Shown here one piece after another: positions 51,242 through 63,854 of a stretch of 64,000 nt of DNA. Made by a program: the position numbers and the translations under genes. The stretch is from positions 3,038,001 through 3,102,000 of the forward strand of contig NZ_RBHX01000001.1 of NCBI RefSeq assembly GCF_003626735.1, read 5' to 3'. A model generated the notes under the pieces. It was not told the DNA's origin. It saw only the letters and a program-made list of their open reading frames with translations, and ran no database searches. How positions within the stretch are numbered: the stretch's first letter is position 1; each line of letters opens with the position of its first letter. This DNA is from Microbacterium sp. CGR2. Lineage in GTDB: Bacteria > Actinomycetota > Actinomycetes > Actinomycetales > Microbacteriaceae.

Positions 51242-52660
51242 CTAGCCGACACTGCCTTCCATGCCCATCTCGATGAGCTTGTTCAACTCCATCGCGTACT
51301 CCATCGGCAGCTCTCGTGCGATCGGCTCGATGAAGCCGCGCACGATCATCGCCATCGCCTCGTCCTCGGGCATGCCGCGGGACTGCAGGTAGAACAGCTG
51401 CTCCTCGCTCACCTTCGACACGGTGGCCTCGTGACCGAGCTGCACGTCGTCGACCCGGATGTCGATCGCCGGATACGTGTCCGAGCGTGACTTGGTGTCG
51501 ACGAGCAGAGCGTCACAGCGCACGGTGTTGGCCGAGTGGTGCGCATTCGCGTCCACTCGAACCTCGCCGCGGTAGCCGGCGCGGCCGCCACCACGAGCGA
51601 TCGACTTCGAGACGATCGACGACTGGGTGTACGGCGCCATGTGGATCATCTTGGCGCCGGCGTCCTGATGCTGTCCGGGGCCCGCGAAGGCGACGGAGAG
51701 CGTCTCGCCCTTGGCGTGCTCACCCATCAGGTAGATGGACGGGTACTTCATCGTCACCTTGGAGCCGATGTTGCCGTCGACCCACTCCATGGTCGCGCCC
51801 TCGTGTGCGACCGCACGCTTGGTGACCAGGTTGTAGACGTTGTTCGACCAGTTCTGGATCGTCGTGTAGCGCACGCGGGCGTTCTTCTTCACGATGATCT
51901 CGACCACGGCGGAGTGCAGCGAGTCCGACTTGTAGATCGGGGCCGTGCAGCCCTCGATGTAGTGGATGTAGCTGTCTTCGTCGGCGATGATCAGGGTCCG
52001 CTCGAACTGGCCCATGTTCTCGGTGTTGATGCGGAAGTACGCCTGCAGCGGGATCTCGACGTGGACGCCCTTGGGCACGTACACGAAGGAACCGCCCGAC
52101 CAGACCGCGGTGTTGAGCGCGGCGAACTTGTTGTCCCCGGCGGGGATGACGGTGCCGAAGTACTCTTCGAAGAACTCGGGGTGCTCACGGAGCGCGGTGT
52201 CGGTGTCCATGAAGATGACACCCTGCTGCTCCAGATCCTCGCGGATCTGGTGGTAGACGACCTCGGACTCGTACTGCGCGGCGACGCCGGCGACGAGACG
52301 CTGGCGCTCGGCCTCGGGGATCCCGAGCCGCTCGTACGTCTCCCGGATCTCCACAGGCAGGTCCTCCCAGGACTGCGCCTGCTTCTCGGTGGAGCGCACG
52401 AAGTATTTGATGTTGTCGAAGTCGATCTCGCTGAGGTCTGCACCCCAGGTCGGCATCGGCTTCTTGCCGAAGAGCTGGTATCCCTTGAGACGGGTCTTCA
52501 GCATCCATTCCGGCTCTTGCTTGAGAGCCGAAATTCCGCGGACGACGTCTTCGGAGATACCGCGCTTCGCGATCGCGCCAGCGGCATCCTCATCATGCCA
52601 GCCGAATTCGTACACCCCCAGCCCTTCGAGCTCCGGGCGGTCGATCAGCACATCCGACAT
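51242..52660 (-). CDS. sufB: Fe-S cluster assembly protein SufB
   Basis: 472 residues; the main scaffold subunit of the SufBCD complex. Recognisable parts are [16 protein letters not shown], the cysteine-bearing [11 protein letters not shown], the [16 protein letters not shown] region and the C-terminal [22 protein letters not shown] (part). GAGGAG 6 bases before the ATG at 52660 sets the start. First gene of sufB-sufD-Rieske-sufC-sufT. No sufR regulator precedes it; the heme gene ctaA is divergent. No sufS or sufU is in the operon. Confidence 0.97.
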   Translation of the reverse strand: MSDVLIDRPELEGLGVYEFGWHDEDAAGAIAKRGISEDVVRGISALKQEPEWMLKTRLKGYQLFGKKPMPTWGADLSEIDFDNIKYFVRSTEKQAQSWEDLPVEIRETYERLGIPEAERQRLVAGVAAQYESEVVYHQIREDLEQQGVIFMDTDTALREHPEFFEEYFGTVIPAGDNKFAALNTAVWSGGSFVYVPKGVHVEIPLQAYFRINTENMGQFERTLIIADEDSYIHYIEGCTAPIYKSDSLHSAVVEIIVKKNARVRYTTIQNWSNNVYNLVTKRAVAHEGATMEWVDGNIGSKVTMKYPSIYLMGEHAKGETLSVAFAGPGQHQDAGAKMIHMAPYTQSSIVSKSIARGGGRAGYRGEVRVDANAHHSANTVRCDALLVDTKSRSDTYPAIDIRVDDVQLGHEATVSKVSEEQLFYLQSRGMPEDEAMAMIVRGFIEPIARELPMEYAMELNKLIEMGMEGSVG

Positions 52661-52891
52661 CACACTCTCCTCACAGGTCCCGAAACGGTGTCATCCGCCC
52701 CGGCACACGTGATCCCCGTCGAGTCTGCGGGAACGTGTGCCGTTGGTGGGCCCTCATCACCGGCGCAGTCATCGCGCCTAAACTGTTGTCAATGCTTCAG
52801 CGCTGTCAGCGCTCATCGCAACAATCCGATTCTACAGGTTCCGCCTGACAGCCGGGCCGTGCCCGCTGACTCATCGCGGTCCGGAGGACCT

Positions 52892-54010
52892 ATGCCCGAC
52901 ACGACGACCCCCGCCCCCACCTCGGCCCCGCACGGGCGTCGACGCGGAGAAACGGTCCACGCCGCGACGACCGGACGCGCCCTTCGTATCCTCGCGTGGT
53001 TGTCGTTCATCAGCGAGACGATCATCATCGGTACGGGCGGGGCGGTCCGGCTCACCGGCTCGGGCCTCGGCTGCTCGGAGTGGCCGCTGTGCACGCCGGA
53101 GTCGCTCGTCCCCACCCCGGAGCAGGGCATCCACGGCGTCATCGAGTTCGGCAACCGTCTGATGACGGGCGTCGTCGGCATCATCGCGATCGCCGTCGTC
53201 CTGCTCGTCCTGCACGCGGTCAACGGCTCGCGGGCCCTTCGCGTCGCGCTGTTGTTCGCCGGCGGCGGCATCCTCGCGGCCGGAGCGGCCTTCGCCATCG
53301 CCTCACCGATGAACATCCCCGCGTTCCCCGTCGCCGCCGCCGTGCTGCTCGCGGTGACCATCGCGGCAGCCGTGCAATCGGTACGCAGCACCGAAGAGCG
53401 GCGGGATCTCGTGTTGCTGGCGTGGATCACCCTCGTCGGAGTGGTCGCCCAGGCGTTCGTCGGCGGCATCACCGTGCTGACGGGACTCAACCCGTTCATC
53501 GTCGGATTCCACTACACCTCGTCGCTGCTGCTGGTGTGCGTCACGGCCGCTTTCCTGGTTCGCCTCAACGCGCCGGCAGGCCACCGCGTGCTCGCGGTTC
53601 CGCGCTGGTTCGCCGTGCTGACGCACGTCACGGGCCTCGCCCTGGCGATGACGATCGTCTTCGGGGTGCTGACCACCGGCTCGGGCCCGCACTCAGGGGA
53701 CGCCGATGTCCTTCGGCACGGCTTCGATGCGACCGTGCTCGCCCACGTGCACTCCTGGCCGGGCTACATCCTCGCCGGGCTGGTGGCGGTCCTGACCATC
53801 GCCGCGTGGAAGCTTCGGCTCGAGCCGCGGCGCTGGCTGCTGGTGCTCGTGTTCGCGATCCTCGTTCAGGTCGGGGTCGGAGTCTGGCAGGCGAGAGAAG
53901 GACTTCCCCCGCTGCTGGTCGGCATCCACATGGTGCTCGCCGCCCTGTCCGCCGCCGCCTACACGGTCGTCGTCCTCCACCTCCGCCGCCCGGCCGACGT
54001 GCGCGACTGA
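52892..54010 (+). CDS. ctaA: Heme A synthase
   Basis: 372 residues with eight membrane helices. Converts heme O to heme A for cytochrome oxidase. The first loop has TGGAVRLTGSGLGCSEWPLC, with the cysteine pair usual in Gram-positive CtaA, followed by the heme-ligand region HGVIEFGNRLMTG; a second pair of histidines lies in FHYTSS and VHSWPGY, IHMVLA. GGAGG 6 bases before the ATG supports the start. Divergent from sufB, and close to ctaB. Confidence 0.93.
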   Translation: MPDTTTPAPTSAPHGRRRGETVHAATTGRALRILAWLSFISETIIIGTGGAVRLTGSGLGCSEWPLCTPESLVPTPEQGIHGVIEFGNRLMTGVVGIIAIAVVLLVLHAVNGSRALRVALLFAGGGILAAGAAFAIASPMNIPAFPVAAAVLLAVTIAAAVQSVRSTEERRDLVLLAWITLVGVVAQAFVGGITVLTGLNPFIVGFHYTSSLLLVCVTAAFLVRLNAPAGHRVLAVPRWFAVLTHVTGLALAMTIVFGVLTTGSGPHSGDADVLRHGFDATVLAHVHSWPGYILAGLVAVLTIAAWKLRLEPRRWLLVLVFAILVQVGVGVWQAREGLPPLLVGIHMVLAALSAAAYTVVVLHLRRPADVRD

Positions 54011-54076
54011 GCGGGCACAGTCGATCCATAGCTCGCTCATCGGCGTCTCATCGTCGGCGCCGCGAGGGTGGACGGC

Positions 54077-54514
54077 ATGAACACCTCACTGTCACGCAAC
54101 ATCGCCTACTGGCTTCTGCTCGTCGGCTCCCTCGCTTCCGTCTTCATGGGTGGCTGGCTGATCCTGGGCCAGATCGGCACGATGACCACCACTTTGCTCG
54201 ACGGCACCGCCACCGGTATCGAGGTCTACGTGGGTCAATCGCTCGTCGTCGTGGGGGCTGTCGTTCTCGGCGCAGGAATCATCGGGCTCCTGCTCGCTCT
54301 CGCCCTCGGGGCGGCCAAATCCCTCCGTTCCCCGGTGACCGTCGTGGATGAGCCGGCGGATGACACCCCGGCGGCCGAAGTCTCGGACCGCGCGGACAGC
54401 GACGACAGCGACCGCAGCGAAGCCCGTGCGGATGCGGCCATCGTCGACGACGCGCCCGCCGACCTCCCCGACACCCGGCCGGAGACGGAAGCACAGCCCG
54501 CCGTCACCCGCTGA
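54077..54514 (+). CDS. Small membrane protein with acidic C-terminal tail
   Basis: 145 residues. Two hydrophobic segments (about 12-32 and 55-80, VVVGAVVLGAGIIGLLLALALG) precede a long Asp/Glu/Ala-rich tail that looks disordered. No family recognised; such proteins are sometimes labelled dinucleotide-utilising enzyme without support. A GTG three codons upstream is an alternative start. It lies between ctaA and the ctaB terminator, so it may belong to the heme A unit. Confidence 0.7.
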   Translation: MNTSLSRNIAYWLLLVGSLASVFMGGWLILGQIGTMTTTLLDGTATGIEVYVGQSLVVVGAVVLGAGIIGLLLALALGAAKSLRSPVTVVDEPADDTPAAEVSDRADSDDSDRSEARADAAIVDDAPADLPDTRPETEAQPAVTR

Positions 54515-54519
54515 TCCAG

Positions 54520-54555
54520 AGAAGAGCGGCGCCGAGCGATCGGCGCCGCTCTTCT
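54520..54555. terminator. Bidirectional terminator
   Basis: Perfect 16-bp stem (AGAAGAGCGGCGCCGA and its complement) with a GCGA loop, between the convergent small membrane-protein gene and ctaB. Confidence 0.9.
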
Positions 54556-54570
54556 GCGTAGCGGCTGGGC

Positions 54571-55476
54571 CTAGAAGGGCAGCAGCGGATCGATCGCGAC
54601 GGCGACGAAGATCAACGTCAGGTACGTGATGGATGCGTGGAACACGCGCATCGGCCGGGCCTCGGTCCCGTGCACGGCGCGGTTGTAGAGGCGGTGCGAC
54701 TCATAGATGAACCAGCCGCCGAAGACCAGCGCCGACACCGTGTACACCAGGCCCATTCCCGCGATCGGCACCAGGAGCAGCGAGCACGCCACCGTCGCCC
54801 AGGCGTAGAGGATCACCTGGAGGCCGACCTGCGAGGCGTTGCGGGTGACACCGAGCATCGGCACATCGACGTCCTGGTAGTCGTCCTTGTACTTCATCGA
54901 CAGCGGCCAGTAGTGGGGCGGCGTCCAGAGGAACACGAGCAGGAAGAGGATGAAGGCCGGCCAGTCGAGCGATCCCGTGACGGCGGACCAGCCGATGAGC
55001 ACCGGGAAGCATCCGGCGATGCCACCCCAGACGATGTTCTGCTCGGTACGACGCTTGAGGATCATCGTGTAGATCACGACGTAGAAGAAGATGGCCACGG
55101 CCGACAGCGTCGCAGCGAGCCAGTTCGTCGTGAGGGCGAGCCACACCGTCGACACGATGGCGAGCGTCCACGAGAAGATCAGTGCTCCGCGGGGGCTGAC
55201 CTCGCCTGTCACCAAGGGCCGGTTCTCGGTCCGGTGCATATGCGCGTCGATGTCGCGATCGAGGTACATGTTGAAGGCAGCGGCGGATCCGGCGCTCAGC
55301 GAGCCGCCGATGACGGTCGCCAACACCAGGCGCATGTCGGGAAGCCCACCCTGAGCGAGGAACATCACGGGAACCGTCGAGACGAGGAGCAACTCCAGCA
55401 CGCGCGGCTTCGTCAACGTGACGTACGCCTTCACCGTGCGGCCGACGGACGACTTCTTCACGGTCTGATCAGACAT
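54571..55476 (-). CDS. ctaB: Protoheme IX farnesyltransferase (heme O synthase)
   Basis: 301 residues with about eight to nine membrane helices. Adds farnesyl to heme B to make heme O, the substrate of CtaA. The prenyltransferase motifs are [15 protein letters not shown] and [13 protein letters not shown], both Asp-rich and magnesium-binding; [11 protein letters not shown] marks the N-terminus. The ATG at 55476 is chosen; longer frames lead into the tkt leader. Divergent from tkt, as in many actinobacteria. Confidence 0.95.
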   Translation of the reverse strand: MSDQTVKKSSVGRTVKAYVTLTKPRVLELLLVSTVPVMFLAQGGLPDMRLVLATVIGGSLSAGSAAAFNMYLDRDIDAHMHRTENRPLVTGEVSPRGALIFSWTLAIVSTVWLALTTNWLAATLSAVAIFFYVVIYTMILKRRTEQNIVWGGIAGCFPVLIGWSAVTGSLDWPAFILFLLVFLWTPPHYWPLSMKYKDDYQDVDVPMLGVTRNASQVGLQVILYAWATVACSLLLVPIAGMGLVYTVSALVFGGWFIYESHRLYNRAVHGTEARPMRVFHASITYLTLIFVAVAIDPLLPF

Positions 55477-55589
55477 CGTCGAGATCTCGATCGCCTCCTC
55501 CGCACACGTTCCCGGACAACCTCTCCAGTGTATGACACCGGATGACGTGATCCGCCTCGCGAGTCCGGTGGCGGCGGGTGCCTCCCCGC

Positions 55590-55595
55590 TATGCT
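55590..55595 (+). promoter_or_regulatory. Probable tkt operon -10 element
   Basis: TATGCT in the gap between ctaB and tkt. It gives a leader of about 85-90 bases before the tkt start, unlike the many leaderless genes here. Confidence 0.45.
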
Positions 55596-55687
55596 GAAAA
55601 CACTCGCGCGCCCGGCGCTGTGCACACCTCCGTGACGTTGCGGATGCGCAAGGGAATACGGGCGCCCTCGAAACTGTCGGAAAGGGC

Positions 55688-57801
<2,114 letters not shown>

Positions 57802-57805
<4 letters not shown>

Positions 57806-58914
57806 GCACCCCCACCGCACAGCTCGCCGCCGCAGGTGTCAGCATCTGGCTCGACGACCTTTCCCGCACCCGTATCTCCTCCGGCAACCTCGCCGAGCTG
57901 ATCGAGGCCCGCGACGTCACCGGCGTCACGACCAACCCGACGATCTTCGCCAACGCGATCACCGACAAGAACGACACGTCGTACGACGCGCAGGTCACCG
58001 AGCTCGCCGCATCCGGGGCCAGCGCCGAGGAGGCCGTCTTCGCGGCGACCACCCAGGACGTGGCCGCTGCTCTCGACGTGTTCCGCCCCGTCTGGGAGAA
58101 GTCGGGCCACGTCGACGGGCGCGTCTCGATCGAGGTCTCCCCCGATCTCGCGCACGACACCGCGGGGACGGTCGCGCAGGCGAAGGAGCTGTGGGCGAAG
58201 ATCGACCGCCCCAACCTCCTGGTGAAGATTCCCGCGACGAAGGCCGGGCTTCCCGCGATCACCGAAGCGATCGCGGCGGGCATCAGCGTCAACGTCACGC
58301 TCATCTTCAGCCTCGAGCGCTACGCCGAGGTCATCGACGCCTACCTGACGGGTCTCGAGCGCGCACACAGCGCAGATTTCGACCTCTCGAACATCCACTC
58401 GGTCGCATCGTTCTTCGTGTCGCGCGTCGACACCGAGACCGACAAGCGCCTGTCGGCGGTCGGAACCGACGCCGCGAACGCGCTGAAGAGCAAGGCGGGC
58501 CTCGCCAACGCTCGTCTGGCCTACGAGCTGTTCGAGCACACGTTCGCGGAGAAGCGCGCGCAGGATCTGCTGGCCGTGGGAGCCAACCTGCAGCGCCCGC
58601 TGTGGGCATCGACCGGCGTCAAGGACCCCGCTCTCCCCGACACGCTGTACGTCACCGAGCTCGTGGCTCAGGGAGTCGTGAACACGATGCCTGAGAAGAC
58701 GCTCGAGGCGACGGCGGACCACGCGGTCATCACCGGTGACACGATCACGGGCGGCTACGACGAGGCACGCGCGGTCTTCGCCGGAATCGCCGACGCCGGA
58801 ATCGATTTCGACGACGTCACGCGGGTTCTGGAAGAGGAGGGCGTCGCGAAGTTCATCGACTCCTGGCACGACCTGCTCGCCCAGGTCACCGAAGCGCTCG
58901 AGGCGCAGCGATGA
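57802..58914 (+). CDS. tal: Transaldolase
   Basis: 370-residue TIM-barrel enzyme moving three-carbon units. [31 protein letters not shown] and the Schiff-base lysine in [15 protein letters not shown] mark the actinobacterial (type 2) class, followed by [15 protein letters not shown]. The start and stop overlap tkt and pgi by four bases each (ATGA), so the enzymes are made in coupled amounts. Confidence 0.98.
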
Positions 58915-60518
58915 CGTTCGCCATCCACACATCCGGCGCCGCACGCGCTGCGATCGACGAGGTCGTCCCGGCGCTGGTCCGCGACCTCGTCGCCTCCCGC
59001 ATCACCGGCGGCGATTCCACGCTCTGGGGCCCCGCTGCGGAGGCCGAAGCGGCTGTGCGACTGGGATGGGTCGAGGCGGTATCCGTCTCGCGGCCGCTGG
59101 TCGCCGAGATCACCGCTCTCCGTGACGCTCTCACGGCGAAGGGCGTCACGCGTGTCGTCCTCGCGGGTATGGGCGGTTCGTCGCTCGCCCCCGAGGTGAT
59201 CGCGCAGACCGCCGGTGTTCCGCTGACGATCCTCGACTCGACCGCTCCCGGTCAGGTGCTCGCCGCGCTCGATGCGGGACTCTCCGCCACCGTCCTCGTC
59301 GTGTCATCCAAGTCGGGTTCCACGGTCGAGACGGATTCGCAGCGCCGCACTTTCGAAGCGGCGTTCCGCGACCTCGGAATCGATCCCACCGAGCGCATCG
59401 TCGTCGTCACGGACCCCGGTTCCCCGCTCGACGTCTCCGCTCGCGAGGCCGGGTACCGCGTGTTCAACGCAGACCCGAATGTCGGTGGCCGTTACTCGGC
59501 ACTCACCGCCTTCGGACTCGTGCCCGCCGGCCTCGCCGGTGTCGACATCGACGAGCTCCTCAATGAGGCAGAGGCTTCGCTGCTCGAGGTCGCCGTCGAC
59601 TCCGCTGAGAACCCCGGCCTGCGTCTGGGAGCGGCCATCGCGGCGACCCAGCCTCGTCGCGACAAGCTCGGTCTCGTCACCGACGGCACGCACATCAACG
59701 GTCTTCCGGACTGGATCGAACAGCTCATCGCCGAATCCACGGGCAAGGAGGGCACCGGAATCCTGCCGGTCGTCCTGCTGCCCGTGTCGCCGGAACTCGA
59801 TGCGAAACCCGCCGACCTGCAGATCGTCCGCATCGTCGATGACGCCAACGAGTTCCATCTCCACGAGCGCCATGAAGGCGAGATCCTCGTCAGCGGCACT
59901 CTGGGTGCGCAGCTCGTCGTCTGGGAATACGCCACGGCGATCGCGGGACACCTGCTGGGGATCAACCCGTTCGATCAGCCGGACGTCGAGTCCGCGAAGA
60001 TCGCCGCCCGCGGACTCCTCGACGCACGCCCCGAGCCCACGACTCCCGCGTTCACGGAGAACGGCATCGAGGTGCGCGTCTCCGACCCGACGCTCGCGGT
60101 CTCGGGGAATATCGAGGGCGTGCTGGATGCTCTCTGGGCGCAGCTGCCCGCCGACGGCTACGTGTCGATCCAGGCGTACGTCAACAGGCTCGAGGTCCCG
60201 CAGCTCCAGGGCCTGCGCGAGCTCGTCGCCGCCGACTCCGGACGTCCGACCACCTTCGGCTGGGGCCCGCGTTTCCTGCACTCCACCGGCCAGTACCACA
60301 AGGGCGGACCGGCGCAGGGTGTCTTCCTGCAGATCCTGGAGCGCACCGACGTCGACCTCGAGATCCCCGAGCGGCCCTTCACGTTCGGTCAGCTCATCCA
60401 GGCACAGGCGGCCGGCGATGCCGGCGTGCTCGCCGAGCACGGCCGTCCGGTCGTCTCCTTGACGATCACGGAGTCCTCGGACGACGTCCTCGCCCTCTTC
60501 GAAGCCGCCCAGAAGTAG
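58911..60518 (+). CDS. pgi: Glucose-6-phosphate isomerase, SIS-domain type
   Basis: 535 residues with two SIS domains. Interconverts glucose-6-phosphate and fructose-6-phosphate. [12 protein letters not shown] (near 85) and [11 protein letters not shown] (near 127) hold the substrate phosphate; the latter differs from the SKTFTT of the enterobacterial type, so this is the divergent form found beside tal in actinobacteria. A conserved [16 protein letters not shown] is near 455. Coupled to tal by a four-base overlap. It closes the loop from fructose-6-phosphate back to Zwf. Confidence 0.92.
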   Translation: MTFAIHTSGAARAAIDEVVPALVRDLVASRITGGDSTLWGPAAEAEAAVRLGWVEAVSVSRPLVAEITALRDALTAKGVTRVVLAGMGGSSLAPEVIAQTAGVPLTILDSTAPGQVLAALDAGLSATVLVVSSKSGSTVETDSQRRTFEAAFRDLGIDPTERIVVVTDPGSPLDVSAREAGYRVFNADPNVGGRYSALTAFGLVPAGLAGVDIDELLNEAEASLLEVAVDSAENPGLRLGAAIAATQPRRDKLGLVTDGTHINGLPDWIEQLIAESTGKEGTGILPVVLLPVSPELDAKPADLQIVRIVDDANEFHLHERHEGEILVSGTLGAQLVVWEYATAIAGHLLGINPFDQPDVESAKIAARGLLDARPEPTTPAFTENGIEVRVSDPTLAVSGNIEGVLDALWAQLPADGYVSIQAYVNRLEVPQLQGLRELVAADSGRPTTFGWGPRFLHSTGQYHKGGPAQGVFLQILERTDVDLEIPERPFTFGQLIQAQAAGDAGVLAEHGRPVVSLTITESSDDVLALFEAAQK

Positions 60519-60540
60519 ACAGCAGGAGATCCCCCCACCG

Positions 60541-62091
60541 ATGTCTGTTCCCATCTCGCGCGGGCAGAACCCGCTGCGTGACCCCGACGACCGCCGTCTC
60601 AACCGGATCGCGGGGCCCAGCGCGCTCGTGATCTTCGGCGTCACCGGAGACCTGTCACGCAAGAAGCTCATGCCCGCCGTCTACGACCTCGCCAACCGCG
60701 GTCTGCTCCCGCCCGGGTTCGCCCTCGTCGGGTTCGCTCGCCGCGATTGGGAGGATCAGGACTTCGCGCAGGTCGTCTACGACGCCGTCAAGCAGCACGC
60801 CCGAACCCCGTTCCGCGAGGAGACATGGGAGCAGCTGCTGCAGGGCATCCGCTTCGTGTCGGGTGAGTTCGACAACCCGGATTCGTTCCGCAAGCTCCGC
60901 GAGACGGTGGAGAAGCTCGACGTCGAACGTGGCACGATGGGCAACCACGCGTACTACCTGTCGATCCCGCCGAAGGACTTCCCGCTCGTCGCGAAGCAGC
61001 TGAAGGACTCCGGGCTGGTCGGCGAGAACAGCGACGACGACGAGCGCTGGCGCCGGGTGGTCATCGAGAAGCCCTTCGGCCACGATCTCGAGTCCGCACG
61101 CGCTCTCAACGCGGCGCTCGAGGTGGCGTTCCCCGCCGACTCGATCTTCCGCATCGACCACTACCTCGGCAAAGAGACCGTGCAGAACATCCTGGCGCTG
61201 CGTTTCGCCAACGAGCTGTACGAACCGATCTGGAACCGCAACTACGTCGACCATGTGCAGATCACCATGGCCGAAGACATCGGTGTGGGAGGTCGTGCCG
61301 GGTACTACGACGGCATCGGCGCGGCGCGCGACGTCATCCAGAACCACCTGTTGCAACTGCTCGCACTCACTGCCATGGAAGAGCCGATCAGCCTGTCCGC
61401 AGAGCACCTGCGCAACGAGAAGGAGAAGGTGCTCGCTGCCGTGCACGTGCCCGAAGACCTGTCTCTGGCGACGGCACGCGGTCAGTACGACGGCGGGTGG
61501 CAGGGCGGCGAACAGGTCACCGGCTTCCTCGCCGAAGAGGGGATGAACCCCGAATCGACCACCGAGACCTATGCGGCGATCAAGTTGGAGATCGACACTC
61601 GCCGCTGGGCCGGCGTGCCGTTCTACCTCCGCACCGGCAAGCGCCTGGGTCGGCGGGTCACCGAGATCGCTGTCGTGTTCAACCGAGCGCCGCAGCATCT
61701 GTTCGGCCGGGGCAACTCGTCCGAGCTCGGCCAGAACGCACTCGTGATCCGTGTTCAGCCCGACGAGGGCGTCACGATCCGGTTCGGTTCGAAGGTGCCG
61801 GGCAGCGGCTCCAACGTCCGCGATGTCACCATGGACTTCGGCTACGGCCACGCCTTCACCGAGGCGAGCCCGGAGGCGTACGAGCGGCTCATCCTCGATG
61901 TCCTGCTCGGCGATCCGCCCCTGTTCCCCCGCCACGAAGAGGTCGAACTCTCCTGGAAGATCCTCGACCCCGTCGAGAAGTACTGGGCAGCCGTCGGCGG
62001 CCCCGTCGAGCAGTACCCACCGGGATCGTGGGGTCCGGCATCCGCCGACGACCTGCTGGCCCGAGATGGACGAGTCTGGAGACGCCCGTGA
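60541..62091 (+). CDS. zwf: Glucose-6-phosphate 1-dehydrogenase
   Basis: Oxidises glucose-6-phosphate to 6-phosphogluconolactone, making NADPH. 516 residues with the coenzyme loop GVTGDLSRKKLMPA (about 36-49), EKPFGHDL and the active-site RIDHYLGKETVQNI with the catalytic histidine near 205. ACAGCAGGAGA precedes the ATG. Its stop overlaps the opcA start (GTGA). OpcA acts as its partner in actinobacteria. Confidence 0.98.
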   Translation: MSVPISRGQNPLRDPDDRRLNRIAGPSALVIFGVTGDLSRKKLMPAVYDLANRGLLPPGFALVGFARRDWEDQDFAQVVYDAVKQHARTPFREETWEQLLQGIRFVSGEFDNPDSFRKLRETVEKLDVERGTMGNHAYYLSIPPKDFPLVAKQLKDSGLVGENSDDDERWRRVVIEKPFGHDLESARALNAALEVAFPADSIFRIDHYLGKETVQNILALRFANELYEPIWNRNYVDHVQITMAEDIGVGGRAGYYDGIGAARDVIQNHLLQLLALTAMEEPISLSAEHLRNEKEKVLAAVHVPEDLSLATARGQYDGGWQGGEQVTGFLAEEGMNPESTTETYAAIKLEIDTRRWAGVPFYLRTGKRLGRRVTEIAVVFNRAPQHLFGRGNSSELGQNALVIRVQPDEGVTIRFGSKVPGSGSNVRDVTMDFGYGHAFTEASPEAYERLILDVLLGDPPLFPRHEEVELSWKILDPVEKYWAAVGGPVEQYPPGSWGPASADDLLARDGRVWRRP

Positions 62092-63023
62092 TCATCGATC
62101 TTCCCGACACCAACGTCAGTCAGGTCGCCAAGCAACTCGTGAAGGTGCGCGAGGAAGGCGGAGCCGTCGCGCTTGGTCGTGTGCTCACGCTGGTCATCTC
62201 TGCCCGCAACGGCGTGGCAGAAGCGGCGATCGATGCGGCGAACGACGCGTCCCGCGAGCACCCGATGCGTGTGATCGTGCTCACCACCGGTGAGGGCGAG
62301 TCGCGCCTCGACGCACAGATCCGCGTCGGCGGCGACGCCGGCGCCAGTGAGGTCGTGGTGTTGCGCGCGTTCGGCGATGCAGCCAGCAACGAGGAGAGCC
62401 TCATCACCGGGCTGCTGCTCCCCGACGCCCCGGTCGTGGCCTGGTGGCCCGAGGAGGCGCCGGAGTCCCCCGCGACATCGCCGCTGGGTCGCATCGCGCA
62501 GCGCCGGATCACGGATGCCGCGACCGCGGCGGACGTGCGCGACCGTCTCGCCCAGCTCGGTCGCACGCACGCCCCCGGCGACACCGACTTGGCATGGACG
62601 CGCCTCACGCACTGGAGAGAGCAGCTCGCCGCTGTGCTCGATCAGCCTCCGTACGAGGAGATCACCGAGGTCGAGGTTCGCGGCGCGTCGGCCTCCCCGT
62701 CGACGGCACTGCTGGCCGCATGGCTCCAGATGGCGCTGCAGATCCCGGTCCGCTGGTCGTACGAGGAGCCCGAGCACTGGCAGGAGGGCATCAAGTCGGT
62801 CCGCCTGACACGCTCGTCCGGCGACATCCTGCTGGAGCGCCCCTCGCCCGGCGTGGCCGTTCTCACCCAGCCGGATCAGCCGCACCACGACCTGCACCTG
62901 CCGCGTCGAACGCTCCGTGAATGCCTCGCGGAGGAGCTGCGACGGCTCGACCCCGACGTCCTGTACGGTCGAGTGATCACCGAGGGCTGGGAGAAGCTGG
63001 GTCCGCCCGAGACAGGAGAGTGA
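62088..63023 (+). CDS. opcA: Glucose-6-phosphate dehydrogenase assembly protein OpcA
   Basis: 311 residues. OpcA is found only in some bacteria, largely cyanobacteria and actinobacteria, and binds or activates Zwf. The sequence has GGAVALGRVLTLVISARNG and LLLPDAPVVAWWPEEAPESP, both family-typical, and ends YGRVITEGWEKLG. GTG start inside the zwf stop (GTGA), so the two subunits are translated together. No enzyme motif is expected. Confidence 0.95.
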   Translation: MIIDLPDTNVSQVAKQLVKVREEGGAVALGRVLTLVISARNGVAEAAIDAANDASREHPMRVIVLTTGEGESRLDAQIRVGGDAGASEVVVLRAFGDAASNEESLITGLLLPDAPVVAWWPEEAPESPATSPLGRIAQRRITDAATAADVRDRLAQLGRTHAPGDTDLAWTRLTHWREQLAAVLDQPPYEEITEVEVRGASASPSTALLAAWLQMALQIPVRWSYEEPEHWQEGIKSVRLTRSSGDILLERPSPGVAVLTQPDQPHHDLHLPRRTLRECLAEELRRLDPDVLYGRVITEGWEKLGPPETGE

Positions 63024-63028
63024 ATTCG

Positions 63029-63808
63029 ATGCAGGTATCGTCCGCAGAGAAGCGGGTCGTGGTCGAATCCACGCCTGCCGTCCTCGCCACTCGAGTCGCC
63101 GATCGCTTCCTCACGCGTCTTCACGCCAGGACGCGCAACGGGAGGATCGCCCACATCGCTCTGACGGGCGGTTCCATGGGCGCGGCCGTGCTGCGCGCGA
63201 CGGCCGAGAGTGCCCGATCTGCCGAGATCGATTGGTCGCTGGTGCATTTCTGGTGGGGAGACGAGCGCTACCTCGCGCGCGACGATGCCGACCGCAATTC
63301 CTTCCAGTCCCGGGAGGCGCTGCTCGACCAGATCGATGTTCCGCGCGAGAACGTGCACGAGGTGGCCGGGCCCGACAGCGGTCTCACCCTCGACGAGTCC
63401 GCGGCCGCCTATGCGGAGGAGCTCGCTCGCTACGGCACCGATGACAACCCGTGGCCATCGTTTGCGGTGTGCTTCCTCGGCGTCGGCCCTGACGGTCACA
63501 TCGCCTCGCTTTTCCCCGATCGCGATGAGGTCACGATGACGGATGCCGCAGCGTTGCCCGTGCGCAACTCACCGAAGCCGCCTCCGGAGCGCGTGACGCT
63601 GACCCGCCCGGTCCTCAACTCGTCGAAGCGCGTGTGGCTGGTGCTCACCGGGGCCGACAAGGCGTCCGCGCTCGGGCTGGCCCTTGCCGGCGCGAGCTAC
63701 ACCAGCGTCCCCGCCGCGGGAGCCAAGGGTCGCAAGCGGACGGTGTTCTTCGTCGACGAGGCAGCCGCTTCCGAGGTATCCCCCGACCTGATCGATCAGG
63801 CGTACTGA
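63029..63808 (+). CDS. pgl: 6-phosphogluconolactonase
   Basis: Hydrolyses the Zwf product to 6-phosphogluconate. 259 residues of the NagB/RpiA fold with ALTGGSMGAAVLRA near 44, HFWWGDERYLARDDADRNS (near 83-101) and CFLGVGPDGHIASLFPD, the family active-site motifs. CAGGAGAG lies before the ATG at 63029. Last gene of the operon; a gnd gene is not in the window. Confidence 0.96.
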   Translation: MQVSSAEKRVVVESTPAVLATRVADRFLTRLHARTRNGRIAHIALTGGSMGAAVLRATAESARSAEIDWSLVHFWWGDERYLARDDADRNSFQSREALLDQIDVPRENVHEVAGPDSGLTLDESAAAYAEELARYGTDDNPWPSFAVCFLGVGPDGHIASLFPDRDEVTMTDAAALPVRNSPKPPPERVTLTRPVLNSSKRVWLVLTGADKASALGLALAGASYTSVPAAGAKGRKRTVFFVDEAAASEVSPDLIDQAY

Positions 63809-63822
63809 GGGCGGCCCACACA

Positions 63823-63854
63823 CGTTCAGCGAGCGTAGGGAGCGTTCAGCGAGC
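63823..63854. repeat. Short direct repeat after pgl
   Basis: CGTTCAGCGAGC occurs at 63823-63834 and 63843-63854, 20 bases apart start to start, across the end of the next gene. Two copies only; no array. Confidence 0.4.

Noticed and set aside
52799..52813. AGCGCT-GTC-AGCGCT as a SufR operator in the sufB-ctaA gap.
   Set aside because: The half-sites are each self-complementary and simple, the sequence does not match a SufR site I know, and no sufR gene is nearby.
63823..63854. Possible start of a CRISPR array or REP cluster.
   Set aside because: Only two 12-base copies, 8 bases between them, and one overlaps a coding end. No further copies in the window.
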